A model generated the notes under the pieces. That model made no database searches. It was given only the letters and a program-made list of their open reading frames with translations, and had not been told where the DNA came from. A stretch of 30,464 nucleotides of DNA from CAZLYX01 sp964563885. Its GTDB lineage: Bacteria > Pseudomonadota > Gammaproteobacteria > Burkholderiales > Neisseriaceae. This document shows positions 1 through 8,471 of this stretch, piece by piece. How positions within the stretch are numbered: position 1 is the first letter of the stretch; the number at the start of each line of letters is the position of its first letter. Made by a program: the position numbers and the translations under genes. The stretch lies in the NCBI GenBank assembly GCA_964563885.1, contig CAZLYX010000022.1, positions 1-30,464 on the forward strand. The letters are read 5' to 3'.

Positions 1-196
1 CGCCTGATAAAATCTCAAGCAGTGGTAGTGTGAAACCTGCGGTTTTTCCTGTGCCTGTTTGTGCAGCTGCCATCACATCTCTGCCTTTTAGCACTAAAGG
101 GATGGCTTGTTCTTGGATGGGTGAAGGTGTGTCGTATCCTTGTTCCTTAACAGCGTTAAGGATTGGGGCGGATAAGCCCAGTGAGGCAAAGCCCAT
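1..196 (-). CDS. rhlE: DEAD-box RNA helicase RhlE, N-terminal fragment
   Basis: Only the first 65 codons lie in the window; the gene runs off the left edge. Translating the minus strand from ATG at 196 gives a start MGFASLGLSAPIL, a Q motif around residues 20-28 (GYDTPSPIQ) and the Walker A / motif I AAQTGTGKT followed by AGFTLPLLEIL. This is the F-x(n)-Q-motif-plus-motif-I order of DEAD-box ATP-dependent RNA helicases, and the wording is closest to the RhlE subgroup (ribosome assembly and RNA turnover, cytoplasm). A purine-rich AAAAGAGAAAAA lies just upstream of the ATG as a weak ribosome site. Motifs II-VI are outside the window, so RhlE rather than another DEAD-box protein is an inference from the N-terminus alone. 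Confidence 0.85.
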   Translation of the reverse strand, partial: MGFASLGLSAPILNAVKEQGYDTPSPIQEQAIPLVLKGRDVMAAAQTGTGKTAGFTLPLLEILSG

Positions 197-607
197 AGAT
201 TTTTCTCTTTTACAGCATAATATTAATAGATTGCCAGAAAAGGCAGTAATGAAGTTTACAGCATCTCTTAGTGAAGTGCTATCTATGCTTTTGTTTGGCT
301 AAACAGTTATTTAATTGCGCTCAAGTGAATAATTTAATACCGAATTGTTTATTTTAAATAGTAGAGTATTAAGTTAGATAAAGTGACTCAATAAAAAACC
401 TCATGACAATAACAGGCGGATGTTTGTGTAAAGAAAAAATCGACAATTATCTCGTGACGCGATAACTAAAAACATCATCAATAATAGCTTTATTAAAATC
501 ACATTAGCTTACCAAACGCGCACATTTTTCTATTATGAAATAAATTTACCTACTTAAGTTGTAATATAAAAACCTGCTAGAGTATTGATTAATATGGAGC
601 CTCAATT
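197..607. other. Divergent intergenic region, no gene seen
   Basis: About 410 AT-rich bases separate the leftward helicase gene from the rightward amidohydrolase gene, so both promoters should lie here. I see no credible coding frame. The only clear structure is an imperfect inverted repeat, TTATCTCG-TGA-CGCGATAA (447-465, one mismatch), without a T-tract; it could be an operator or a chance palindrome. DEAD-box helicase mRNAs often have long leaders, which might use part of this space, but nothing in the sequence proves it. Confidence 0.4.
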
Positions 608-1363
608 GTGTTAAACCATTTTGATGTCTTTGACAGCCACTTTCATATTATTAACACCGACTTCCCAGTTGTTGCCAACAACGGCTATATGCCCGATGAA
701 TTTACTTGTGATGATTATCTGGCGCGCACCAAACATTACAGGTTGGTTGGTGGCGCTATTGTTTCTGGCTCTTTTCAGGGCTTTGATCAAACATACTTGG
801 TGGATTCGCTAGAAAAAATGGGGAATTTATTTGTCGGTGTCACTCAGGTGCCGGCGTCTGTTTCCGATCAAGAACTCATTCGTCTTGATAAGGCTGGCGT
901 TAGGGCGGTTCATTTTAATTTAAAGCGCGGTGGTTCGGAAGATGTTAGCCAATTGGTTGCTATGGGCAAGCGGGTTTATGATTTACTGGGCTGGCATGTT
1001 GAATTGTATGTAGATTCCAAAGAGTTACTGCATTTATACGATGCATTGCTGGCGCTGCCTTTGGTGAGTATTGATCATCTTGGTTTAAGCAGTTCGGGCT
1101 TAGATTTACTGAAACAATTGGCCAGCAAAGGAATCAAAATTAAGGCAACGGGTTTTAGTAGAGTAAACTTTGACGTTGGTAAAGTATTAAAAGAGCTTTA
1201 TGCTGAAAACCCAGCATCCTTGATGTTTGGCACCGATTTGCCTTCAACCAGAGCGCCATCTTCTTATAAAAATGAAGATTTGTTGTTGGTTATTGATACT
1301 TTAGGTGAGGTGGCAGCCAAACAAGTGTTAAGTGAAAATGCCTTGGCGTTTTACATGCGATAA
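608..1363 (+). CDS. Amidohydrolase (LigI-like TIM-barrel metal-dependent hydrolase)
   Basis: A 251-residue protein of the amidohydrolase-2 family. The N-terminus carries the metal-binding DSHFHI (His11, His13), the middle has SIDHLGL (His157), and the C-terminal part has FGTDLPSTR (Asp210), the Asp that completes the active site in this superfamily. Overall it reads like the short single-domain branch that includes 2-pyrone-4,6-dicarboxylate lactonase LigI, with a GWHVELYVD strand typical of that branch. The substrate cannot be read from the sequence; no aromatic-degradation genes are nearby. Cytoplasmic, no signal peptide. The start is GTG at 608, supported by GGAG at 596-599, eight bases upstream. 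The SIMPL gene follows 59 bases later on the same strand and may be cotranscribed. Confidence 0.8.
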   Translation: MLNHFDVFDSHFHIINTDFPVVANNGYMPDEFTCDDYLARTKHYRLVGGAIVSGSFQGFDQTYLVDSLEKMGNLFVGVTQVPASVSDQELIRLDKAGVRAVHFNLKRGGSEDVSQLVAMGKRVYDLLGWHVELYVDSKELLHLYDALLALPLVSIDHLGLSSSGLDLLKQLASKGIKIKATGFSRVNFDVGKVLKELYAENPASLMFGTDLPSTRAPSSYKNEDLLLVIDTLGEVAAKQVLSENALAFYMR

Positions 1364-1422
1364 TAGTAAAAATTAAATCCATCACCTTTTTATTTTTTGG
1401 TTGTACACATTAGGAGCAACAC

Positions 1423-2172
1423 ATGGCAGAAAACACCCCATCTAAAGGTTTGAGCATATTGGGCATTACGTTGGCGCTGGGTTTAATTGCGGCGGCGTTT
1501 GTGTTGGGTATGCAGTTTAAAAATTTCCGTCAACCTGGCACTATTACCGTGAAAGGTCTATCAGAAAAAGGCTATCAAGCTAATAATGCTGCTTGGCAAA
1601 CCAGCGTGGCAGTGCATGGGGATACTTATAAAGAAGCGCTTGATGGTTTAGAAAAAACGCGGCCAGCGTTGATTAAATTTCTGCAGAAACAAGGTTTTAG
1701 CTCTCAGGAAATTCAAATCCTTAACCCTGTTGTTGATCCACACTACGTACAAGTTCACTCAGAAAATGGCAGTTCACGGCAAGTGCAAGATGGCTTTGAT
1801 GGCGAACAGAAAATAATGGTGAAAACTCAAAACTTAGTTACTGTTCAAAAAGCCAATCAGGCTATTTTATCTTTGCGTGCGGTGAATGAAACTATCAGGT
1901 TTGAGCAGCCAGAATACTTGATTGGTAATTTAGAAGAAATCAAACATGCGCTGATTAATCAGGCTACTGAAGATGCATATAAACGAGCGCAAGAGTTTTC
2001 TAAAAATAGTGGTGGTAAAGTTGGTGTGATGCGTTCGGCTTCGCAAGGCTCATTCAATATTTATGCTGATAGTGGCAGCGCTGAATCAGATGATTATGGT
2101 GGTGTGTATGATAAATCTACGGTGGGAAAACTCGTGCGTTTGGTGGTAACTATTGAGTATGGCATTGATTAA
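1423..2172 (+). CDS. SIMPL-domain (DUF541) membrane-anchored protein
   Basis: A 249-residue protein with one N-terminal hydrophobic segment (about residues 9-27) that probably anchors it in the inner membrane with the rest in the periplasm. The remainder (about 38-246) matches the SIMPL/DUF541 family: an opening GTITVKGLSEKGYQANNA strand, a central KIMVKTQNLVTVQKANQAI stretch and a C-terminal LVRLVVTIEYGID. The family includes E. coli YggE, linked to lower oxidative stress, but its biochemistry is poorly defined. Start ATG has a clean AGGAG at 1412-1416. A DUS variant (AGGCTGCCTGAA, 2183-2194) sits just after the stop; no strong terminator is visible. Confidence 0.85.
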   Translation: MAENTPSKGLSILGITLALGLIAAAFVLGMQFKNFRQPGTITVKGLSEKGYQANNAAWQTSVAVHGDTYKEALDGLEKTRPALIKFLQKQGFSSQEIQILNPVVDPHYVQVHSENGSSRQVQDGFDGEQKIMVKTQNLVTVQKANQAILSLRAVNETIRFEQPEYLIGNLEEIKHALINQATEDAYKRAQEFSKNSGGKVGVMRSASQGSFNIYADSGSAESDDYGGVYDKSTVGKLVRLVVTIEYGID

Positions 2173-2283
2173 CAGTTTGAATAGGCTGCCTGAAAATATA
2201 TTTAGAATTGATACTTCAATTTGAAGATGTGTTGTGAGTGGACAAGACTAAAATTTAATCATCACAAAAAGTAATTCAACAAC

Positions 2284-2521
2284 ATGAGTATAAAACCAAT
2301 AATAGAGCTGGTCGTATACTGCCGCTGTTGGGCGTATTGTGTATGGGCATAGTATTACTTGGTTGCCAAAACAAGGTATTTGCACCATCTTTTGAATCCG
2401 AGTCAATCATATTGGCGCTAAAGTTGAGTTTAAAACTTATGCTAATGCATGCAATGCTTGTGGTGTGCCAGAAGTGGTTGGCTACACAGTAGGCGCTTGC
2501 AACGAAGTTTCAACGCGTTAG
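2284..2521 (+). pseudogene. Broken small lipoprotein gene
   Basis: Three pieces of one small gene can be read in three different frames. ATG at 2284 gives MSIKPII; a second frame from about 2310 gives a signal-peptide-like LPLLGVLCMGIVLLGCQNK with a lipobox LLGC (Cys codon 2364-2366); a third frame from 2411 gives IGAKVEFKTYANACNACGV and ends ...GACNEVSTR at the TAG 2519-2521. The last piece has four cysteines and reads like a real C-terminus. Joined, they would make a lipoprotein of about 75-80 residues. At least two frameshifts separate the pieces, so it is most simply a pseudogene, although sequencing errors in a draft assembly could also cause this. I do not recognise the family. A DUS hairpin terminator follows directly. 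Confidence 0.5.
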
Positions 2522-2544
2522 TTTGTTGAGTATTCAATACATTT

Positions 2545-2580
2545 AAAAGGCTACCTGAAAGTGTTTCAGGTAGCCTTTTT
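2545..2580. terminator. DUS inverted-repeat terminator (bidirectional)
   Basis: A perfect 16-bp inverted repeat, AAAAGGCTACCTGAAA at 2545-2560 and its complement at 2564-2579, with a 3-base GTG between the arms as drawn, ending in a T-run on both strands. Each arm contains one perfect DUS. It lies between the converging lipoprotein relic and the mscS-family gene and can stop transcription from either side. Confidence 0.85.
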
Positions 2581-2666
2581 CTTATGGCCTAAATAAACAG
2601 CATTACTCTGTGTAAACATAAAATGTTAATTATTCTAAAATAGATTACTTACTGTTTTGGTACAGA

Positions 2667-3938
2667 TTAAATAGGATTAATTGGTTTGGTTTCAACTTGA
2701 TTTATTTTACTCAGCGATTGCATATCATGGCCGCTTGGTGCTTGAAATAAGCGCAAATTAAACTCACCAACCACCGCATAAATATGATCAAAAATATCAG
2801 CTTGAATGGCTTCATATTCTGCCCAAGCGACAGTGTTGGCAAAGGCGTAGATTTCCAGCGGAATACCATGCTGGCTTGGCTCTAATTGGCGCACCATCAG
2901 CGTCATGTCTTTGCGGATACTGGGGTTTTGGTGCAAGTATTGCTGCAAATAAGCGCGGAATGTGCCGATATTGGTGAGGTGTCGACCATTCAGATAGCCT
3001 GGGCTGTCGATGTTTTGAGCTTGGTTGAAAGCTTGAACTTGTTGTTGTTGATGCGTTAAATAGTCTGTTAATAAACGGCTTTGATTTAGATAAGCGATTT
3101 CCTGCTCACTCATAAAACCAACACTGCTGCTGTCGAGATACACGGCTCGTTTAATGCGGCGGCCGCCCGATTCAGTCATAGAACGCCAGTTGATAAAAGA
3201 ATCTGAAATCAAAGAGTATGTGGGCAGCGTGGTGATGGTGTTGTCCCAGTTTTTTACTTTTACAGTGGTTAGGCCAATATCAATTACATCACCATCAGCG
3301 CCATATTTAGGCATTTCTAGCCAATCACCAATTTTGAGCATGCGGTTGGCTGAGAGTAAAATACCGCCCACTAAACCTAAAATGGGGTCTTTGAAAACCA
3401 GCATCAATACTGCTGTCATCGCGCCTAAACCGCTCAACAACACCAGCGGAGATTGCCCCAGCAGTAAGGATATCAACAACACCCCGATGGCGGTTGCTGC
3501 CATCAGTTTGACCCATTGCACTAAGCCACCCATTGGCAAACTTTGTCCTATATTCCTACGATTTAGATAGCTTTGTGTCGTGTCTAGCAGGGCAAATATA
3601 GACAGCAGCACATAAATTAAACACCAAATATAGGTTAGGTTTAGCAAGCCATCGCGCAACACGCTTTCTGGTAGCCAAATGCGCAATTGTATCGCCAGCA
3701 AGATGCCTTGAATGGCAAATGCCATATTGCTAAACAGTTTTTGTTCGGCTAAAACATTGAGAAAAATAGCTTTAGAAGCTTTAAGTTTATGACTTAGGTA
3801 TCGAAACAAACCATGATGAATAATGGCATGTAGCAGCAAAGTGGTGAGGACTATCATGATTAACATGATGATGTTGACTACTAAATTATTGTGTGGATAA
3901 TCGTGTGCAATGAGCCAGAGAAGCAACTGTTCGCGCAT
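2667..3938 (-). CDS. MscS-family mechanosensitive channel (YbdG-like)
   Basis: A 423-residue membrane protein. Hydrophobic segments lie at about 19-40, 70-88, 98-118 and 143-162, followed by the pore-lining helix and the hallmark MscS stretch around 162-196 (LLSGLGAMTAVLMLVFKDP, then ILGLVGGILL). Next comes the beta domain with KIGDWLEMPKYGADGDVIDI and TTLPTYSLISDSFINW. This order and the length match the YbdG/YnaI-type branch of MscS channels, which release solutes on hypo-osmotic shock from the inner membrane. Start ATG at 3938. It is transcribed alone, facing away from argS. The exact channel class (YbdG/MscM) is inferred from layout and wording. Confidence 0.88.
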   Translation of the reverse strand: MREQLLLWLIAHDYPHNNLVVNIIMLIMIVLTTLLLHAIIHHGLFRYLSHKLKASKAIFLNVLAEQKLFSNMAFAIQGILLAIQLRIWLPESVLRDGLLNLTYIWCLIYVLLSIFALLDTTQSYLNRRNIGQSLPMGGLVQWVKLMAATAIGVLLISLLLGQSPLVLLSGLGAMTAVLMLVFKDPILGLVGGILLSANRMLKIGDWLEMPKYGADGDVIDIGLTTVKVKNWDNTITTLPTYSLISDSFINWRSMTESGGRRIKRAVYLDSSSVGFMSEQEIAYLNQSRLLTDYLTHQQQQVQAFNQAQNIDSPGYLNGRHLTNIGTFRAYLQQYLHQNPSIRKDMTLMVRQLEPSQHGIPLEIYAFANTVAWAEYEAIQADIFDHIYAVVGEFNLRLFQAPSGHDMQSLSKINQVETKPINPI

Positions 3939-4247
3939 TGTGCGGGCAACCTTTCTTATAAGTGCTTATCATTTATATTAATAAGCATATCAAAAACAAG
4001 CATTATATCAGCCGTACTGTGCCTGGAATTTAAAGGCAGGTAAATATGATAGTAGCTGCGTTAAAATTGCTGAATCTATGCGGATTCTGTATAGTTCTGC
4101 TTCAACAAGCCTACGCAATCACATGCATTACTGTGTGAGAAAAATTCTATTCAGGTAGCCTTCAATACAATCATCTTCAGCTACCTGAAAACATGCTTAG
4201 TTCAGTGAGTATGAGCATAACACCATTATAAAAATCAGAAAGTCAGC
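3939..4247. other. Divergent intergenic region with two DUS-like repeats
   Basis: About 310 bases between the leftward mscS-family gene and argS. It contains a perfect reverse-oriented DUS at 4150-4161 and an imperfect forward copy (CAGCTACCTGAA, 4178-4189) that together could form a loose hairpin with a 16-base loop; there is no T-tract, so it is not a good terminator. Promoters for both genes must lie here, but none can be assigned firmly. Confidence 0.45.
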
Positions 4248-5966
4248 ATGAATTTACAATATACCGTGGCCGCTGAAGTAACGGCGGCTTTTCACACTGC
4301 CGGCATTGGTGAGGCGCCGATTGTTTTACAGCCTGCTAAAAATGCTGATTTCGGCCATTTCCAAATCAATGGCGTGATGGGCGCGGCTAAAAAAGCCAAG
4401 CAAAATCCGCGCGAATTGGCGCAAAAAGTGGCCGATGCGCTTGCGGGAAATACCCTGATTGAAAGCGCAGAAGTAGCCGGCCCTGGTTTTATTAATTTGC
4501 GTTTGTCGTCAAATTTTTTAGCAGATAACGTTGCGGCTGCACTGCATGAAAAACACCTTAATATTAAAGCGGCTGCCCAACCACAAACGGTGGTGATTGA
4601 TTATTCTTCGCCCAATTTGGCTAAAGAAATGCACGTTGGTCATTTGCGCTCTAGCATCATTGGCGACAGCTTGGCGCGTGTGTTGCGCTATTTAGGGCAT
4701 CACGTGCTTGCACAAAATCACGTTGGCGATTGGGGCACTCAATTTGGCATGTTAGTGGCTTATTTGGTGGAGCAGCAGCAAGACAACACTCAATTTAAGC
4801 TCGCTGATTTAGAGCAATTTTATCGCAATGCTAAAGTGCGCTTTGATGAAGACGAAGCGTTTGCCGATACTGCGCGTGAATATGTGGTGAAATTACAAGG
4901 CGGTGATGAACAGGTATTGGCCTTATGGCGACAGTTTGTAGACATTTCTTTGGGGCATGCGCAAAGCGTTTACGACACTTTGGGCTTGGCGCTAACGCCA
5001 GCTGATGTGATGGGCGAATCGGCTTATAACCATGATTTACATACCGTGGTTGGGGATTTAACCCGCCAAGGTTTGGTACAAGAGAGTGCTGGCGCTCAAG
5101 TGGTGTTTTTGGAAGAATTTAAAAACCAAGATGATGAACCCGCCGCGTTTATTGTGCAGAAAAAAGGCGGAGGCTTTTTATATTCGAGCACTGATTTGGC
5201 CTGTATTCGCTACCGCGTTGGCATGTTAAAAGGCAATCGCTTGCTGTATGTGGTTGATGCGCGCCAAAGTTTGCATTTCCAGCAATTGTTTACCGTGTCA
5301 CGCAAAGCAGGTTATTTGCCTGAGCAAGTGAGAGCGGAACATATCCCGTTTGGCACGATGATGGGCAAAGATGGTAAGCCATTTAAAACCCGCAGTGGCG
5401 ATATTGTAAAGCTGGTGGATTTGTTGGATGAAGCGGTTGAACGTGCCACCGCATTGGTGCAGAGTAAAAATCCTGATTTAAGTGCTGATGAGGCGGCTAA
5501 AATTGGCAAAACTGTGGGTATTGGCGCTGTGAAATATGCTGATTTAAGCAAAAATCGCACCAGCGATTATGTGTTTGAATGGGAATCTATGCTCTCATTT
5601 GAGGGCAATACCGCACCTTATTTGCAATATGCCTACACGCGCGTGCAAAGTGTGTTTAGAAAAGCAGGTGAGTGGAATCAAAATGCGGCGCTGAATCTTA
5701 CTGAGCCGTTGGAAAAACAACTGGCGTTTGAGCTGTTAAAGTTTGAAGATGTGCTGCACAGCGTTGCTGAGGCGGGTTATCCACATTATTTGGCTGCGTA
5801 TTTGTATCAAGTGGCAACGCTGTTTAGTCGCTTTTATGAAGCTTGCCCTATTTTAAAAGCAGAAGGAGCAGCTCGTGATAGTCGTCTACAACTCGCCAAG
5901 CTAACAGGCGAAACCTTGCAACAAGGCTTAGACTTGCTGGGCATACAAACGCTAGATGTGATGTAA
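4248..5966 (+). CDS. argS: Arginine--tRNA ligase
   Basis: Charges tRNA-Arg with arginine in the cytoplasm. The 572-residue length is normal for bacterial ArgS. The N-terminal Add-1 domain (about 1-105) is followed by the class I signature: YSSPNLAKEMHVGHLRSSI with the HIGH-type motif HVGH at 129-132. Later the GTMMGKDGKPFKTRSGD loop takes the place of a KMSKS motif, as is usual in ArgS. The C-terminal anticodon-binding domain (DALR) ends with LLGIQTLDVM. Start ATG at 4248; the upstream AGAAAGTCAGC is only a moderate ribosome site. Monocistronic by appearance, with a DUS hairpin after the stop. Confidence 0.98.
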   Translation: MNLQYTVAAEVTAAFHTAGIGEAPIVLQPAKNADFGHFQINGVMGAAKKAKQNPRELAQKVADALAGNTLIESAEVAGPGFINLRLSSNFLADNVAAALHEKHLNIKAAAQPQTVVIDYSSPNLAKEMHVGHLRSSIIGDSLARVLRYLGHHVLAQNHVGDWGTQFGMLVAYLVEQQQDNTQFKLADLEQFYRNAKVRFDEDEAFADTAREYVVKLQGGDEQVLALWRQFVDISLGHAQSVYDTLGLALTPADVMGESAYNHDLHTVVGDLTRQGLVQESAGAQVVFLEEFKNQDDEPAAFIVQKKGGGFLYSSTDLACIRYRVGMLKGNRLLYVVDARQSLHFQQLFTVSRKAGYLPEQVRAEHIPFGTMMGKDGKPFKTRSGDIVKLVDLLDEAVERATALVQSKNPDLSADEAAKIGKTVGIGAVKYADLSKNRTSDYVFEWESMLSFEGNTAPYLQYAYTRVQSVFRKAGEWNQNAALNLTEPLEKQLAFELLKFEDVLHSVAEAGYPHYLAAYLYQVATLFSRFYEACPILKAEGAARDSRLQLAKLTGETLQQGLDLLGIQTLDVM

Positions 5967-5987
5967 ACAAGTCATATTTAAAAACAT

Positions 5988-6050
5988 AAAGGCTACCTGA
6001 AACCAATTAGCTGCGCATTTATTCGAAAGCTGGTTTCAGGTAGCTTTTTT
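5988..6050 (+). terminator. argS terminator with DUS arms
   Basis: GGCTACCTGAAACCA at 5991-6005 pairs with TGGTTTCAGGTAGCT at 6031-6045 (the outer pair is imperfect), with a small inner AGCT/AGCT pairing, and the hairpin ends in TTTTTT at 6045-6050. The left arm holds a perfect DUS (5990-6001); the right arm has one changed base. Confidence 0.75.
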
Positions 6051-6100
6051 AAAATAGTAGAACCAGTATTTGCTTTTATTAAAAGCAAGGAAAGTTAATC

Positions 6101-6685
6101 ATGAACCGTTATCATGTGATGTTGGTGATTTTTAGTGTGGTGCTGATTTGGTCGGGCATTGGCCCTAAAGATACGTTTACATGGTGGTTAGAAGTGTTGC
6201 CCGCGCTGATTGGGGTGTTGGTGTTGTTGACCACACGCAAACGTTTATATTTTAGCGATTTTGCGTATTGGGTGATGTTGGTTCATGCAATTGTATTGAT
6301 TGTGGGCGGCCATTACACTTATGCTGAAGTACCGCTGTTTGACTGGTTGCGTGAGCCTATGGGTTGGTCGCGCAATAATTATGACAAAGTTGGCCACTTT
6401 ATGCAGGGCTTTTCGCCAGCAATTATTGCGTGGGAAGTGTTGTCACAAAAGCGTGTGGTTAATGGACGAGCTTGGCAGGTAGTGTTTACGATATCGGTGT
6501 GTTTGGCCATCAGCGCGTTATATGAACTCATTGAATGGCTAGCAGCGGCTTTAAGCCAAGAGGCGGCTGAATCGTTTTTGGGAACGCAAGGTTTTGCTTG
6601 GGATACACAATCGGATATGTTGTGGTGTTTAATCGGCGCGATAACAATGTGTGTCGTATTGAAGCTGCGCGGGCGTTTGGTGTAA
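6101..6685 (+). CDS. yjdF: YjdF-like (DUF2238) inner-membrane protein
   Basis: A 194-residue polytopic membrane protein with about six hydrophobic segments (about 4-22, 28-44, 55-70, 103-117, 124-145, 168-187). The conserved DUF2238 stretch NNYDKVGHFMQGFSPAI at about 93-109 and a second conserved SALYELIEWL segment with acidic residues near 140 are clear. The family, named after E. coli YjdF, has no proven function. ATG at 6101 is preceded by AAGGAAAG. It lies alone between argS and a converging gene, with a DUS hairpin terminator after it. Confidence 0.82.
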   Translation: MNRYHVMLVIFSVVLIWSGIGPKDTFTWWLEVLPALIGVLVLLTTRKRLYFSDFAYWVMLVHAIVLIVGGHYTYAEVPLFDWLREPMGWSRNNYDKVGHFMQGFSPAIIAWEVLSQKRVVNGRAWQVVFTISVCLAISALYELIEWLAAALSQEAAESFLGTQGFAWDTQSDMLWCLIGAITMCVVLKLRGRLV

Positions 6686-6706
6686 ACAGATATTATCTAG
6701 CTCATT

Positions 6707-6747
6707 AAAAAGGCTACCTGAAACATTGTTTTCAGGTAGCCTTTTTT
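6707..6747. terminator. DUS inverted-repeat terminator (bidirectional)
   Basis: AAAAGGCTACCTGAAA at 6707-6722/3 pairs with TTTCAGGTAGCCTTTT at 6730-6745/6, with a short loop and T-runs in both directions. It separates the converging yjdF-like gene and the tubby-fold gene. Both arms contain a perfect DUS (6711-6722 and 6731-6742). Confidence 0.85.
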
Positions 6748-6779
6748 GTTATTAAGTAAGTGAAATGAACAGTAGCTAA

Positions 6780-7376
6780 CTAACCATTTTTACGCGCTTG
6801 TAACATCATCATCATCACCCCTAATACCACCAGTGTTTCTTGTTCAGGACTTGTTTCGGTATGTTTTTCTAAACTAAAACGGCGTTCCATTAACGAAGCT
6901 GTTTTACGTAAACGAAACATTTCTTGGCCTTGTGGGTTAGCAATGGTGTAGCTTGGGTTGAGAAAGTAGCCAGATAACATACCAATAAACGGAATTTCCG
7001 ATAACACGCTATCTGCCAATGCTACCCAAGGGTTAACCTCTTGTATGGTGAAAATAGCATGGTCAGTAGCATCAGAAAGCGTGTAGTGGGTGCGCCAGAG
7101 TGAGCGCATGCCCGCGCGCTTGAGCTGGCCTAAAACTTGGCCCGATGCATCGCGCAAGCTGTAGGCGGCATTGAAGTCGATGATGCGATCGGCTTTGAGT
7201 GTATACAACACTTCGCTACGGCTGCTGTTGCTAAATACTTCCACCGCTTCTTTTAAGCGAAACATTTTTTGGCGCGTATAGGCTACATCGTTGCCGCTGG
7301 CATCGATTACGTTAAAATCGTTGGATGGTGTGAAAATTTTAAATACAAAGTCCAACGGGTAATTGAGGTTGCGCAT
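6780..7376 (-). CDS. LURP-one-related / tubby C-terminal-like domain protein
   Basis: A 198-residue protein built of short alternating strands around repeated phrases such as NDFNVIDASGNDVAYTRQKM, AAYSLRDASGQVLGQL and PSYTIANPQGQEMFRLRK. This pattern of 'x-I/V-x-D/N-x-x-G-x' turns is typical of the LURP-one-related and phospholipid-scramblase group with the tubby C-terminal-like fold. A hydrophobic stretch near 126-146 (LSEIPFIGMLSGYFL) corresponds to the central helix of that fold rather than a certain membrane span. Function in bacteria is unknown; lipid binding is only a family-level suggestion. The gene follows phoH on the same strand after 132 bases that contain a single DUS (7405-7416). 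Confidence 0.6.
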   Translation of the reverse strand: MRNLNYPLDFVFKIFTPSNDFNVIDASGNDVAYTRQKMFRLKEAVEVFSNSSRSEVLYTLKADRIIDFNAAYSLRDASGQVLGQLKRAGMRSLWRTHYTLSDATDHAIFTIQEVNPWVALADSVLSEIPFIGMLSGYFLNPSYTIANPQGQEMFRLRKTASLMERRFSLEKHTETSPEQETLVVLGVMMMMLQARKNG

Positions 7377-7404
7377 AGTGTGTTCGCTTAAAAATAAAGA
7401 GTTG

Positions 7405-7416
7405 AGGCTACCTGAA
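7405..7416 (+). repeat. Single DNA uptake sequence (eikDUS)
   Basis: Perfect AGGCTACCTGAA without a paired inverse copy, between the phoH and tubby-fold genes. An uptake signal rather than a terminator, by comparison with the paired copies elsewhere. Confidence 0.75.
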
Positions 7417-7508
7417 AGATGGCAGTCTATTAAATCAAATTAACAGAAGTTTCGGTTTAAATAAACCAATGGTTTTAGTGCGGTGGTTAAAACGCATTAG
7501 GCATATTG

Positions 7509-8471
7509 TTACTGCTTTTGTGCTTCGTCGGCGGCATCATAGGCTTCAACAATTTTTTGCACCAATGGATGGCGTACCACGTCTTCGCTGGTAAATGTAT
7601 GAAAATAAATACCTTCAATATCTTGTAGCTTTTCTTTGGCATCGAGCAGGCCAGATTTAATATGGCGTGGTAAATCAATTTGACTCAAGTCGCCCGTAAT
7701 CACCGCCTTTGCTCCAAAGCCTAGGCGAGTAAGAAACATTTTCATTTGCTCTGTAGTGGTATTTTGTGCTTCATCTAAAATCACATAAGCGCTGTTGAGC
7801 GTGCGCCCGCGCATATAAGCGAGTGGGGCGATTTCAATCAAGCCTTTTTCTAATAATTTGGTAACGCGCTCAAAACCCATCAGTTCATATAAAGCATCAT
7901 AGAGCGGGCGCAGATATGGATCGACTTTTTGCGCCAAATCACCAGGTAAAAAACCCAGTTTTTCGCCCGCTTCTACAGCAGGCCTCACCAATACAATCCG
8001 CTCAAGCTGGTGTTTTTCCATGGCATCAACAGCCGCGGCTACAGCAAGATAAGTTTTACCCGTGCCCGCTGGCCCCAAACCAAACACCACATCATGGCTT
8101 AATAGGGCGCGAATGTAAGTGTTTTGGCGGGGCGTACGACCGCCTACACTGCCGCGTTTGGTTCGGAAATAATAATGCTGCTGGGGAATGTTTTTGGGTT
8201 TTTGAACTTGATTTTCGGTTTTGGCTTCAACAGCGGCCAGCTGAATGTCGTTGTCGGTGAGGCTGCGGATTGAGGCGGTTAAAGACAATGCTTCAAGCGC
8301 ACGCACGCCAGCGTCGGCAAAATTGCCTATTAATGTAAAGTCATCAAAACGGCGGCTAATGCTTATGTCTAATGCTTTGGCTAAGATTTCAAGATTGCCA
8401 TCAAGCGCACCGCACAGGTTTTGCAAACTGTTGTTGTCGAGCTCGAATTGCTTTTGAACGGTATGGGTCAT
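7509..8471 (-). CDS. phoH: PhoH family ATPase (YbeZ)
   Basis: A 320-residue cytoplasmic ATPase. It has an N-terminal KH-like region (about 10-80), then the P-loop GLGPAGTGKT at 131-140 and Walker B YVILDEAQNTTTEQMKMFL from 229, plus the conserved VLVRPAVEAGEKLGFLPG and TGDLSQIDLP segments that define PhoH/YbeZ. Members act in RNA metabolism and in most proteobacteria sit next to ybeY, the 16S rRNA-maturation endonuclease. Here the next gene on the strand is the tubby-fold protein and no ybeY is seen in the window. ATG at 8471 faces away from hisC, sharing a 250-base divergent promoter region. Confidence 0.93.
   Translation of the reverse strand: MTHTVQKQFELDNNSLQNLCGALDGNLEILAKALDISISRRFDDFTLIGNFADAGVRALEALSLTASIRSLTDNDIQLAAVEAKTENQVQKPKNIPQQHYYFRTKRGSVGGRTPRQNTYIRALLSHDVVFGLGPAGTGKTYLAVAAAVDAMEKHQLERIVLVRPAVEAGEKLGFLPGDLAQKVDPYLRPLYDALYELMGFERVTKLLEKGLIEIAPLAYMRGRTLNSAYVILDEAQNTTTEQMKMFLTRLGFGAKAVITGDLSQIDLPRHIKSGLLDAKEKLQDIEGIYFHTFTSEDVVRHPLVQKIVEAYDAADEAQKQ

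Noticed and set aside
30..302. Plus-strand open frame of 90 codons at the left edge
   Set aside because: It is the antisense shadow of the DEAD-box helicase N-terminus, whose Q motif and Walker A are clear on the minus strand.
3154..3570. Plus-strand open frame inside the mscS-family gene
   Set aside because: The minus strand encodes the conserved pore helix here; the plus-strand protein has no recognisable features.
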